The notes below the pieces were generated by a model. The model did no database searches and had not been told where the DNA came from. It was given only the letters and a program-made list of their open reading frames with translations. 64,000 nucleotides of DNA, taken from NCBI GenBank assembly GCA_963573315.1, contig OY752142.1, forward strand, positions 1,302,001 through 1,366,000. Reading direction: 5' to 3'. A program made the translations under genes and the position numbers. Shown here piece after piece: positions 40,991 to 53,175 of this stretch (position 1 is its first letter; each line of letters begins with the position of its first letter). Source of the stretch: Entomortierella parvispora (Eukaryota > Mortierellomycota > Mortierellomycetes > Mortierellales > Mortierellaceae).

Positions 40991-41365
40991 CTAACTTCGT
41001 GGCCATGATGATTCAGGTAACACACTTTTCAATGGGCACAAACTAAGAAATAGCTGCATCTCCTCCTTTAGGCGTGCCTGCCTGCAGACTCTAAAAAACC
41101 TGGTGAGTCAATAAGTTTACCTTCCTGATCCAGACCGGTCTCTTCTACAATCTTAAGGGAAATCGTCCAATGGACGACAATCACCGCATCTCGGCATCAA
41201 TATGTGCCACAGTCGTTCTGACTATCCTTAAACTGTCGGCTCTCTCTTGCACAACTTCCAGCCCAATTTGCTGAAAAGAATCGTCGATTGGCACATCCAT
41301 CGTCTACGCCCAACCTCAAGGGTCATCCTAGGTTTTACTGTATAGCACGTTGCCCTCTTTTCAGA
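40991..41365. other. Intergenic stretch, possibly eroded transposase sequence
   Basis: No clear gene is seen. It precedes the SWIM-finger fragment and may be its decayed upstream part, but I see no motif that proves this. Confidence 0.3.
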
Positions 41366-41771
41366 AGAAATTGCGATCAATATCGATATCCAACAGGCTG
41401 CGCGGGGTATAGTCTCTGTCTTGCCCTTTGAACAGAACCCCAGCTCTCAGTATGCTATAGACATGGTGAACAGGTGGTTGGTGCTTTGTTCATGTCCGGA
41501 TTATGGACGACATCGTCTTCCGTGCAAGCATATGTTCCTTGTGATAAGAATTTACCCACAGTTCCAAGTCAAGCACGGCGTTCGAGTTGACACTAATAAC
41601 AACTTTGGGGACCCATCTTTCATCGAGGAAGAGGATTTCCCGCCTCTCGAAAGCATTATTTCGTCTGGTCTTCTTCTGCAACTGCAAGAGTCGAGGGCCG
41701 AGGAGGAACGGGACTTCGATAGAAGACGGTTTGTGGCAGCAGCACTTACAAAAAACGACGAGAAGAAATGA
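41366..41771 (+). pseudogene. SWIM zinc-finger fragment, probably of a MULE transposase
   Basis: The open frame reads EEIAINIDIQQAARGIV to a stop at 41769-41771. It holds LCSCPDYGRHRLPCKHMFLV (about 41485-41545), a CxC...CxH SWIM finger as found at the C-terminus of Mutator-like transposases. No ATG opens the frame. TTTTCAG just upstream of 41366 could be a splice acceptor, but no transposase core with a DDE motif is visible. It is therefore most likely a remnant; a small host SWIM protein is less likely. Confidence 0.6.
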
Positions 41772-42006
41772 TGGGCGAGTGTGAAATCGCATTGAAGGGT
41801 ATGTGGATCGAGCCTGGAGCTCTTGTTAACATCAATACGACCAGAAAGTGTAATCTCTCCGCGGGAGAGAGCCTGGATGATGTCACTGTATTCTAAACAC
41901 GCATGTGCTATATACTGTCTGCTTTGTTATTGTCTTAACATATTTTCAGCCTGCGCTTTTGTTTCTTAATCTCAACCCACCTTCCTATTCATCTTCCCTC
42001 TTCATC

Positions 42007-44545
<2,539 letters not shown>

Positions 44546-44583
44546 CTATTACATATCTTTGCAAAATGTGGTGTCATTGTAAG

Positions 44584-44589
44584 AATAAA
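44584..44589 (+). terminator. Poly(A) signal of the DBP2-type gene
   Basis: AATAAA lies 39 bases after the stop codon. The convergent pseudogene ends at 44681, so the two 3' ends are less than 100 bases apart. Confidence 0.6.
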
Positions 44590-44680
44590 GCTTTTTATTG
44601 ACGCTGCACATTATCACCGTCTTCTTTTTATCCATTATCGAATACGAATCTGAAAGATTGAGCAGCCGAGGTGCAGTATT

Positions 44681-47600
44681 CTAAGTATGTATCCGGACAG
44701 AACTCCTTGGCCTTTTTCTTGAGCTGTTGCCTCTGGGTGGATTTTCTCTTTCGGCTGGGTTTTGAGGCACTGTTGCCGACACTACAGTAAGTGTGTTGTT
44801 GCTCGTGCTGCTGGTGCCGCCTGTTGATGAGCTGGTACTTGCAACTTCATCCCATGGGCACCGGCCATTCGCTGTCTTTCGCCGCAGGTAAAGGGTCTCT
44901 TCTGAAGCTGCAGGTATCCCTCACTATCCGTGTCATGTTCTCCGCAGCCATCACATCCCTGTGATGATATCTCTCGCAGTGAGGGCAGAATAGCTAGCGT
45001 AGGGCGACTTGAGCGACAAACTGTTCGCATTCGGGGCACTTCTTGCTGGAATAGAACTCGTTGATCCCCACTACGAGGTACCCTAGAAATCTCGCCTAGA
45101 AAATATCAACAACACGTTATTATACTACCATATGTTGAGCAGTTTTACAAGATGGTATACGTACGAGTGGGATGAAGTAGTCCAAGAACGACGAATGCAG
45201 CGAGGCCAGGCGCCCTCTGCTTCGAAACTGCTCGAGCCCAATCCCAATCAGTACCGCATTCGACGGTTTCCTGGGCTCTCCAAGGTCTTGCAGCAATCGC
45301 CTGGTACTCTGCCTGCTTGGCCCTCTTCATGTCCCAGGCGTGCTTTTTGAACCGATGCCCACCCCCTGGGTAGAATTCCAATAGTCGCTCCTCCACGGAT
45401 TTCTCATTCTGTTGCTGGGAGTGCGGACTGTTTTGTACTGCAGGGTGTTATTGTAGTCGGCAACGCTCCAACCAAGACCACGAAGAGGTGGGAGGTGAGT
45501 CTCAATCTCTGCAATTGACTCGACCTCACGTTCCTTCTCCCATACCTGCTTCCACTGCTTCTGTTCTTAAAGCCATCGTCTATGACGGAAGACTGGTCGG
45601 TACACAGCTTTTTGGCTAACGGCCAAGTTGTAGTGTGCATGCGGATCGTCAGGTAGGTAAGAGTATGCACCTACTACAAACGCTTGCCCTGCATGTGTTA
45701 GGATTTTGACGTCTTGCGGTGGGAGTTCAGAGAACAGAGCCTCCACGTCGTCTGCTGTCCGGATGACGTTCAGAATTTCCGTCAAAGGGTGCCTTATTCC
45801 ACCGACTGTGCTCGTCATCTTTTCTGGTAGCGAATCTGCAGCGAGTCTCCGGTACCGTACGGCCTGTAGTACTTTATGCTAGAAGTTACAGTTGGAGACC
45901 GTCTGTCCTTACGGTCCTTCTGGGAACATATCCTTCCTTGTTGTGTGACTTTGCTTTGAAATCTGGGTGGTCGAATTGCTCCAAGTGCTGCTTGAGACAT
46001 GAAAGAGGTTGTAATCTCATCTTAGTCCATCATCCGTCTCCAGTCGTCCTGTTACTAGTGGGATCGATATCTGCAATATAGTGATTGATCAGGATGCCAG
46101 GAGTCTTTGTACCCATCCACAATTGCTCTTCTTCTAGGGGTTTAAATACCCCGTCCTGCTTGACTAGTTCCTGTAGACTCTTCTTCAAAGCACCTTCTCG
46201 TTTGTAAAAAAAAAGGATACGAGATTGCACTCTGAGAAATCATCAAATGGTTGTTGATATGAGGTCATTGGGACGGTCCGCCTGGGGTTGGTCAAGAACT
46301 GATTGAGGACAACATAGTTCTCGATTGCTGAAAGTCCATCCTTAATCTCGATTTCCTTGTCCGACGCCGTCAGCGTGCCTTTTTTCAGTTGTGAGGCCAG
46401 CTGGAAATAATGGTAGAAATGTTCAAGACTTAGTAATGCTGGTTGTGGGCTTCAAACAGTCAACGGTCTTATTGGTCAGCTTCAAATCATACTGTTTTGT
46501 GAATCTAGCAGGTTCCATTCCAGTACATCGCCCTTAGTTCACATTCGAGCCTGGTGGCAGTCGACTGCAGCGGCTCATAGGGAGAGAACTTCATGGCGTT
46601 GCTGGGACTTGGACGAGTTTGAAGATCATGTAGACCAAGTACTTTCGGACGGTTGATGAACGAAACGAACAGACTTCGGCCTTGCGTGGCAGAGTAGTGG
46701 TGTAAAGGTACTCGAGGAGGCTCAGAAAAAAACTCGCCGTCTTACGTCCACCGCTTCCTGGTCCACTCAAATTTGAGCCGTCTTGGTTGGGATCGGGTTC
46801 TTCATCATCATCATTGTTATCATCCGCTGTGCCCGCGATCTCGTCTCCGTCATCATCTATTTCGATGGCACTGTTTTCGTCCTTGACATTGCTCATGTCG
46901 ACTCTTGAGACTAGATGATCCAAAACTCTTCGATCCTCGTCTGCAAATCCATGCTTGACCAAATATTCGATGTAAGTCCCAATCAGAATCTAAGCCTGGC
47001 ATTTGATCCTTGTCGCCTCGCCCACCGCGTTTCCATTAACAGCCATCACCTCATGTTGGAGACTGTCTTCCTCGAGAACACGTTTCACATTAGCTGCCAA
47101 CGTACCAACTTGCAAGGAGCTTATCGGGTGCTGATACTGCATGCATCGAGCTATTGCAATCTTTGTCGTGGGTGCCGTGCCCATAAAACTTGCGAGCGTT
47201 CTTGCAGGTTTCTTGGGCTTGGGCTCGGGCGTCGGCTTAGACTTTTGCTCCGATTCTTTGTGTGGTTTCCATTTCATCTGTTTCATCTTGGACGGGCGTG
47301 GTCGTTTGGTTGTTTTCATGCTATTGATTCTCTTGAAGGAGTATCGCAGGCGATTTTTAGGAATGAGAGTCCTTGGCAAAGGGTCATAGTTGTTTTGTTC
47401 CTGCAGAGAGGACTTGTCATGAATCCCTGGGACGACCATCTGCTGGTCATCTTCAAGTGCCGGTCGAACAGGAAATTCTACTGTCCTGTATCGGCTCTTT
47501 GTTCGGGGTGATTCTAGACGCAGGATTTCCTTGTCGGAGGGGCTAGTGTGATATAAAGCAAAATAAAAAAGAGGTATTAGTTGGAGTATTGGATAGTTTC

Positions 47601-48745
47601 CAAGCCTGAAAAAAAATATGGCTGTACCTGTTTCGCCGTGGGTAGTTCTTCTCTAGCTGCTTATAGCGTAAACAAAGGTAATCAAACTTGGCGCGAAAAT
47701 AGATGAATGAAAGAGTGCTTGTCGTCATGGCGCGTTCAGGATTGAGTGAGTTCTCCTCGGGAGGGACACAGGTCTGCTGCTTGTCCACGAATACTCGCAA
47801 GGAAACCTCGAACGCCTGGCCAGTCGTGTTCTTGTTTGTAACGACATAAGCTGGAAGGTCCCGCGCTTGCTGAGCTGCAAATGTTAGCAATCGAGATCTG
47901 CAATCTGTCACATGGCGATGCCGAAGAAAAAATCCTGAACTGGGCTGGACGTTTAGATATTCGCCTACGATTGAACGGGCATCTGTAAATTGAAGAAAAA
48001 CAAGTATTATTCAAACTGCTGTCCACAATATAGATTGCCATTTGGGCTTTTGCCTGAGATTACCGTGAGGGTCGATGCTTTTGATGATAGAGTAGTTTTT
48101 AACTGGGCCCAGAGAAAATATGTATTTGTTCTTGTTGTAGTCGTTAGACGATACAACTGCGAGGGCGGTGAGATGCTGACGACCGAGCTGGAGCGCCAAA
48201 CACACGCCACCGGGATTGTATTCCAGTACAAGGGCCCTGGAAACGGGACACCGAAGAGTCGATATTGTTTCATATGCCATCATGTCACTGTCCGCAGATA
48301 TCACGACATCTTTGGGCTGATAGTCAGTGGAAATAGCAACATCAGCTTCAGTTTTACAAGTTTGAACCGACCAGCCGGCTTCTCGCATATACGTAACAAA
48401 CGAGTGGCGTACGTTTGTGGTTCAATAGAAGGCGGAGGAAAGTGCTGACTTGACATCGGTGAAATGGCTTTTTCGCGGCTTCCGGTCGCGGTTGATGATT
48501 GTATTGAGTCTACCAAGTCTTTCTTGGAATTTGACGACCGCCTTATCCCGAGACTCCTTGCGACGTTGGTCGTTGCTTGTTTCTCTACGGTTGGCTCACC
48601 ATCGATGTACAAGACTAGGTTCTACTTCGAGCCAAAGCGCATCAAGTGCTTTTCATTGGGCGACTTTGGGGGAATAGCGGGAATACGCGTTTCGGATAGC
48701 AGAATAAAAGGAAAGGACAAAAGGATACCAGCCCTGAAGACTCAT
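44681..48745 (-). pseudogene. Decayed XPG/FEN1-like nuclease fused to a TnpB/Fanzor-like nuclease
   Basis: Read on the minus strand, pieces in changing frames line up as one protein of about 1200-1300 residues. It starts MSLQGWYPFV (48745), then YIDGEPTVEK (about 48612). An XPG-I-like acidic block follows (TEADVAI, then VISADSDMMAY, about 48250-48340), then VVSSNDYNKN. A basic linker (RYSFKR, QMKWKP, about 47260-47350) and an acidic stretch (about 46760-46880) follow. FFYKREGALKKSLQEL is near 46200. The C-terminal part is TnpB/Fanzor-like. It has TSTVGGI (45818), a RuvC-I-like segment KILTHAGQAFVVGAY (45670-45715), HRFKKHAWDMKRAKQAEYQ, VLIGIGLEQF (45225-45254) and a zinc ribbon KKCPEC...FCPHCERYHHRDVMAAENM (about 44950-45035). 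A Ser-rich tail ends at 44681. An intact-looking intron (45096-45164) joins IPL to ARFLGY. Decay marks are several frameshifts (one near 45284), a TAG at 44994-44996 inside the zinc ribbon, and histidine (45693-45695) where the RuvC-I aspartate is expected. The fusion is my reading; the frames alone do not prove a single gene. Confidence 0.78.
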
Positions 48746-49014
48746 GGTCAATGATCGGGGACTGGGTGGTTGAGGAGGAGAATGAAGAAGTGGGGCAAAT
48801 TCAACAATGGAGAGAACATGGGAGTGCAGTATGTTGTTGGGTTGGAAAAGAGGATGGAATCAGTGATGAAGGAGGTAAGGTGGTGAATCATGTGGGTGGA
48901 GCGAGTGCAACCGCGAATTCATCCGTCACGTGTCTGGCCGCAGTGACAGTACATGTATGTTAACGTGGGGACTCGAAGTGGGTTTTCGCGCTTCGACAGT
49001 TCACACCCACCCAA
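48746..49014. promoter_or_regulatory. Divergent intergenic region
   Basis: These 269 bases separate the starts of the decayed nuclease gene (-) and TRAPPC5 (+). An open frame in it is not gene-like. CACGTG-like and CACCCAC motifs occur near 48928 and 49005, but I see no decisive promoter element. Confidence 0.4.
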
Positions 49015-50017
49015 ATGTCAAGTAGCGCCTCCGCCTCATCTCGACTTTCGGTCATGAGCATGGCCGCCTCGTTGCCAAGCGTGGGCGGCTACTCCTCTGC
49101 TACTTCTTCCCTCTACCCCAAGCGTGGGATGACAAACATTCTGGATCGTCCGCTTAACAAGACAAGGGGTGTAGAGGTAAGCTTCTCCATGCCGAAGCTG
49201 TTTCTGATGACAACACGCTAATGCTGACGGACCCATGAATTCTCCTAGGTTAGTGCAAACGCCTTTGCGTTTCTGTTCTCTGAGATGATGCAGTACACTC
49301 AGAAGCGTGTTAATGGCATCCAGGACCTCGAAAGAAAGTAGGTGCCCAATTTTGTACGCCAGGGTAACTGTTAGTACTTATCACTTATGTATCATCTCTA
49401 AGCCCACGTTCTTGATTTGTGCATATATTAGATTGAACGAGCTCGGTTACAGGGTTGGAATCAGAGCATTGGACTTGTTGGTATGGCGGGACAAGAATAG
49501 TAAACGAGAAACTCGGGTCCTTGGGATGCTCTATTTTATTCATACTACTGTTTGGAAGACTATGTTCGGAAAGCAAGCAGACTCGCTGGAGAAGAGTACA
49601 GAAAACGAGGACGAGTGTAAGAACAGTAACATTAATCGTAAACCTGTCGATTCGAGCAATCGAATGCTCAATACCCTAACTGGCCACTCTCGCTATAGAC
49701 ATGATCTCGGATAACGATCCCATTGTATCCAAGTTTATCTCTGTTCCAAAGGATGTGTCGCAACTAAACTGCGGCGCATTTATGGCCGGGATTGTAGAAG
49801 CCATCATGGACGGTTGCCAGTTTGTACGATTATGATAAGTGCCTGTTCACGTTGTTCAGAAATACCACGTAGAACAGATGATAACCACGTATTCTGTTGT
49901 GGGTAGCCTTCTCGAGTTACAGCGCACACGGTTCCGATAGACGGCCATCCTCTCCGGACGACAATTCTGATCAAGTTGGACAAGGAAGTGCTGGAGCGCG
50001 AGGAGCAATTCAAATAA
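49015..50017 (+). CDS. TRS31: TRAPP complex subunit 5 (Trs31/TRAPPC5)
   Basis: Five exons (49015-49176, 49249-49337, 49432-49616, 49699-49823, 49907-50017) give 223 aa with consistent phases. After a Ser/Ala-rich N-terminus the conserved start [16 protein letters not shown] is seen. Then come [56 protein letters not shown], the split [16 protein letters not shown] and [17 protein letters not shown]. The last exon gives [13 protein letters not shown] and [15 protein letters not shown]. Trs31 is a Bet3-family subunit of the TRAPP tethering complexes that activate Ypt1/Rab1 at the Golgi. The length and motif order fit the family throughout. The exon 4 donor (TTT|GTACGA) was chosen over reading through to a nearby stop because the next exon restores the conserved C-terminus. 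Confidence 0.95.
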
Positions 50018-50722
50018 TCCAGAAAACGAGGAAAGTTAGTCCAGTAAACAAAACAAGAAGGAAAAAAAATCGCGTCGCTTGAAACATACTTTAAAGATCG
50101 CATTCCGTAAAGAATATTTGTTACGAACTGCAAAACAGCTTTGGCCGTGTCCGTTGAAGCATCATGGCAGACCCTATTCCAGTGGCATACATCGCACTTC
50201 ACGGACTGTCTTTCGTTTTCCATCCTGAAGTGGCCTGAGCGGTAAAATATGGACGTTCAGAACTTTGGGATCTTCACAAAAAATAATTGGAGGTGCGTCT
50301 TTATTTTAATCATCATGGCTGACAATAGCCGCTGCAACCCATCACTCGTTTGGATCAGGTCCACAATGGTTCAGAATCCCCTTGACAGCTTTAGGTTGAA
50401 ATCGGATGAGTCCCTTGATATTCGGGTTCTCACTTTCTAGAGCAAATGTCGACCTGACCTTAGTAGACGTGCGGACATCGAGCACGCGAGCTTTGGAGTT
50501 CATGGGCGACAAGTTTGGTGGGTCGAGGGTCTACACCACCGCACTTGATCCAAATCAGGAAGTCAACACGTCCACAAGCTCCTTGGGCGCAAGGCACATT
50601 TCCGTGTCATCCTGCAAAAAAAGAAGTGGATGACTTGCAAGGCTGGTGGCTTAGACAGTTGACACTTGGTCATCCTCTTTCTCTTTTTTTTCTTTTTTCT
50701 TCATAACTTCCACCCCTTCAAC
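50018..50722. other. Intergenic stretch upstream of HGPRT
   Basis: No gene is supported in these 705 bases; the open frames on both strands lack family features. A pyrimidine-rich tract (CTCTTTCTCTTTTTTTTC, about 50675-50700) lies directly before the HGPRT start and may be part of its core promoter. Confidence 0.5.
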
Positions 50723-51507
50723 ATGGACCCCAAAAAGTGGATCGACGTCAACGCCGAATCATTCCAGTACTCACTTGATCACTTTGTGATTCCAGACCAT
50801 TACGAGACGGCACTTTCGAGTGTGCTCATCCCACATGGCGTGATCATGGATAGAGTCGAGAAGCTGGCAAAGCTGATTGTTCAAGAGTCGACTGGTCCTT
50901 TAGTTGTCTGCTGTGTGCTCAAAGGCGGACACCAGTTTTTCGCCGACTTGGTGAACTACATCAAGAAGAATGTAACCCGCGGAGGAAAGACTGTCCCCCT
51001 GAGCCTTGAGTTCATCAAAGTCAAAAGCTACTCTGGAGAGACCTCCGGTGAGGTCAAGCTGTCCTTGACAGACGAGGAATGCAAAGAATTCTCCGGAAAG
51101 GTGCGTACATTCATGCCTTAAACTCAATATCGGCCCTGACTCTTTGTCATTTAGGCCAGGGGCGTTTCTGTACTGTCCATAAGGAAGCATATGGGCTTGT
51201 TGCTTACGTTTAATTCCTTTTGGTTTAGAACATCTTGATTGTGGAGGATATCATTGATACGGGAAAGACCATGGTCCAGTTGTTGGCGAAGCTGAAGCAA
51301 TACTCACCAGAATCTGTCAAGGTTGCGTCACTGTTGATCAAGAAGACCCCTCTTTCCAACGGCTACATTCCTGACTACGTTGGATTCGCTATTCCTAATG
51401 CCTTCGTGGTTGGCTATGCTTTGGACTACAACGAATACTTCCGTGATCTGGATCATATCTGTGTCATCAGTGAGCATGGAAAGGAAAAATACGCCGTCTC
51501 AAAATAA
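50723..51507 (+). CDS. HPT1: Hypoxanthine-guanine phosphoribosyltransferase
   Basis: Two exons (50723-51100, 51229-51507) encode 218 aa, the size of the animal-type HGPRT. The enzyme salvages hypoxanthine and guanine with PRPP to IMP and GMP in the cytosol. Visible features are a [14 protein letters not shown] segment, [17 protein letters not shown] (pyrophosphate-binding loop region), the flexible-loop region [12 protein letters not shown] and the PRPP-binding motif [14 protein letters not shown], which begins exon 2. [27 protein letters not shown] and HICVISE close the protein. The sequence resembles the 218-residue human-type enzyme more than the shorter yeast Hpt1, so the symbol is functional only. 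AATAAA at 51515-51520 lies 8 bases past the stop. Confidence 0.95.
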
Positions 51508-51671
51508 CAAAAATAATAAAATCACGTGTGTTAGTTCTATCACCGAAATTTTTTGAACGTGTGGACTATTTTCGGTTGATCAAAGGAAGAATCAACGAAA
51601 TTGTCTTCATTTCTCGATCACTCACACGCAACAAACTACCCAAAGACCTTGGAACATTCCATAGCCTTGTT

Positions 51672-52961
51672 ATGGGGTCAAATGTAGAGCAAGATATTCT
51701 TGACCTGAAGAAGGCACTTCATGATGCATTGCAAAAGGGGACAGCAACTGTAGGTCTTGAATGTGGAGGAGAAAGACCGTGATTCAGGTTTTTCAACCAT
51801 TTCGTCATTGAAGCTGCTTTCGGAAACTAAGTAATGTTCTTCATACTGCTAACTATTTGATAGCAAGTTGTGGATCTTTTAACGCAACTCGGAAGGTTCA
51901 CTGTCTCGGCGTCGCTATTGAGAGTAATTATGTTGCTGTTTTATGCACTGAGTGATCTTTGTTGGTTGTTATGTTAACTCGTGGTCTGTTTTTAGAAAAC
52001 AGAAGTGGGACTATTTGTGAACAAGTTGAAGACACATGCCGATAGTAACGTTTCCAAACTAGCCAAAGACATCGTGCGGGACTGGAAGGCACAAGTTGCC
52101 AAAGAAACTGCAGCTGCTGGATCATCAACATCTACCTCTAGTGGCTCTGTCAAGCTTGGTGGTCCGAAGATATCTGGGAATACCAACTCTACAGCAAACG
52201 CCAACTCTAATTTGTCAGTTACTGGCCGACCCACAATTGATACGAAGCCACCTTTGACGACAACTTCTCAGTCACAAAGTTCTCGTGAAGGGTCATCGAC
52301 TGCGAGCTCCCCGCAGACACCAACAGATACGCCGAAAGATCGCACAGTTCGATCGGACGGCATGCGCATTAAGACAACCGGAAACGATGTCAGGGATCGC
52401 TGCATTGAAATGCTTTACCAAGCTCTGGGAACTAACTCAAATGCAGGTGCGTTGCTTGCGAAGGAGATGTTTTGTCCAGACAGATAAATCTTCATGTATT
52501 AATAGAATGTGGTTTTTGATATTCTAGAATCGGATCGTTTACTGAAAAAGGCAACAAACATAGAGTCGATTGTGTTCAGAAAGCTCTCTCCTGAAGGCAC
52601 GCCGAGTCAAAACTACAAAGCGAAAATCAGGTCATTTTTCATGAATTTGCGGGACAAGAACAACCCCAAATTGCGGGAGGCTGTGGTCGATGGCGAAGTG
52701 GCTGTTGAAGAATTTTGTGAATACACGACCCAAGATATGGCATCTGCAGAGGCAAAAGCGCGAGACAGGGAAATCCAGGTCCAGAACATGTTTTTGGCCA
52801 AGGGAGCTGAGGAGCAACAGGCTGAGACAGACATGTTCAAATGTGGAAAATGCAAGAGTCGCAAGTGCCGATACCGCCAGATGCAAACACGTTCTGCAGA
52901 TGAGCCTATGACAACGTTCGTCACCTGCAGCAATTGTGGCAACAGATGGAAGTTCTGCTGA
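51672..52961 (+). CDS. DST1: Transcription elongation factor TFIIS
   Basis: Four exons (51672-51749, 51864-51923, 51996-52446, 52528-52961) give 340 aa. The N-terminal LW domain is split over the first three exons (QDILDLKKALHDAL, VVDLLTQLGRFTVSASLLRKTEVGLFVNKLK, AKDIVRDWKAQV). A Ser/Thr-rich linker follows. The central domain has DVRDRCIEMLYQALGTNSNA, NYKAKIRSFFMNLRDKNNPKLR and EFCEYTTQDMASAEAKARDREI. The zinc ribbon at the end has CGKC...CRYRQMQTRSADEPMTTF...CSNCGNRWKFC with the invariant Asp-Glu pair that reaches the polymerase active site. TFIIS stimulates RNA cleavage by stalled RNA polymerase II. The start is the ATG directly before SNVEQDI; HGPRT ends only 164 bases upstream. AATAAA at 52978-52983 is a likely poly(A) signal. 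Confidence 0.96.
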
Positions 52962-52977
52962 AACTTATTGCCTTTCA

Positions 52978-52983
52978 AATAAA
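52978..52983 (+). terminator. Poly(A) signal of TFIIS
   Basis: AATAAA lies 17 bases after the TGA stop, followed by an AT-rich stretch to about 53060. Confidence 0.6.
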
Positions 52984-53175
52984 ATGAACAAAACATGAAA
53001 TAGTTATTAATTAATATTAAACTTATTAAAAATAGTCTAGAGTATTATAATTTTTATGCCGGTTAAAATCCTGGAATAAAAATAGAGACTTCGTCAGTCA
53101 CTCAATGAACCGCCACATTACAAACACGCCGCCCGCAAATCAATCCTTCCCTCCCCTGCAACAACAGATCTGAGG

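Noticed and set aside
49804-50223. Minus-strand ORF opposite the last TRAPPC5 exon
   Set aside because: It overlaps a well-supported exon in antisense and shows no recognisable motif.
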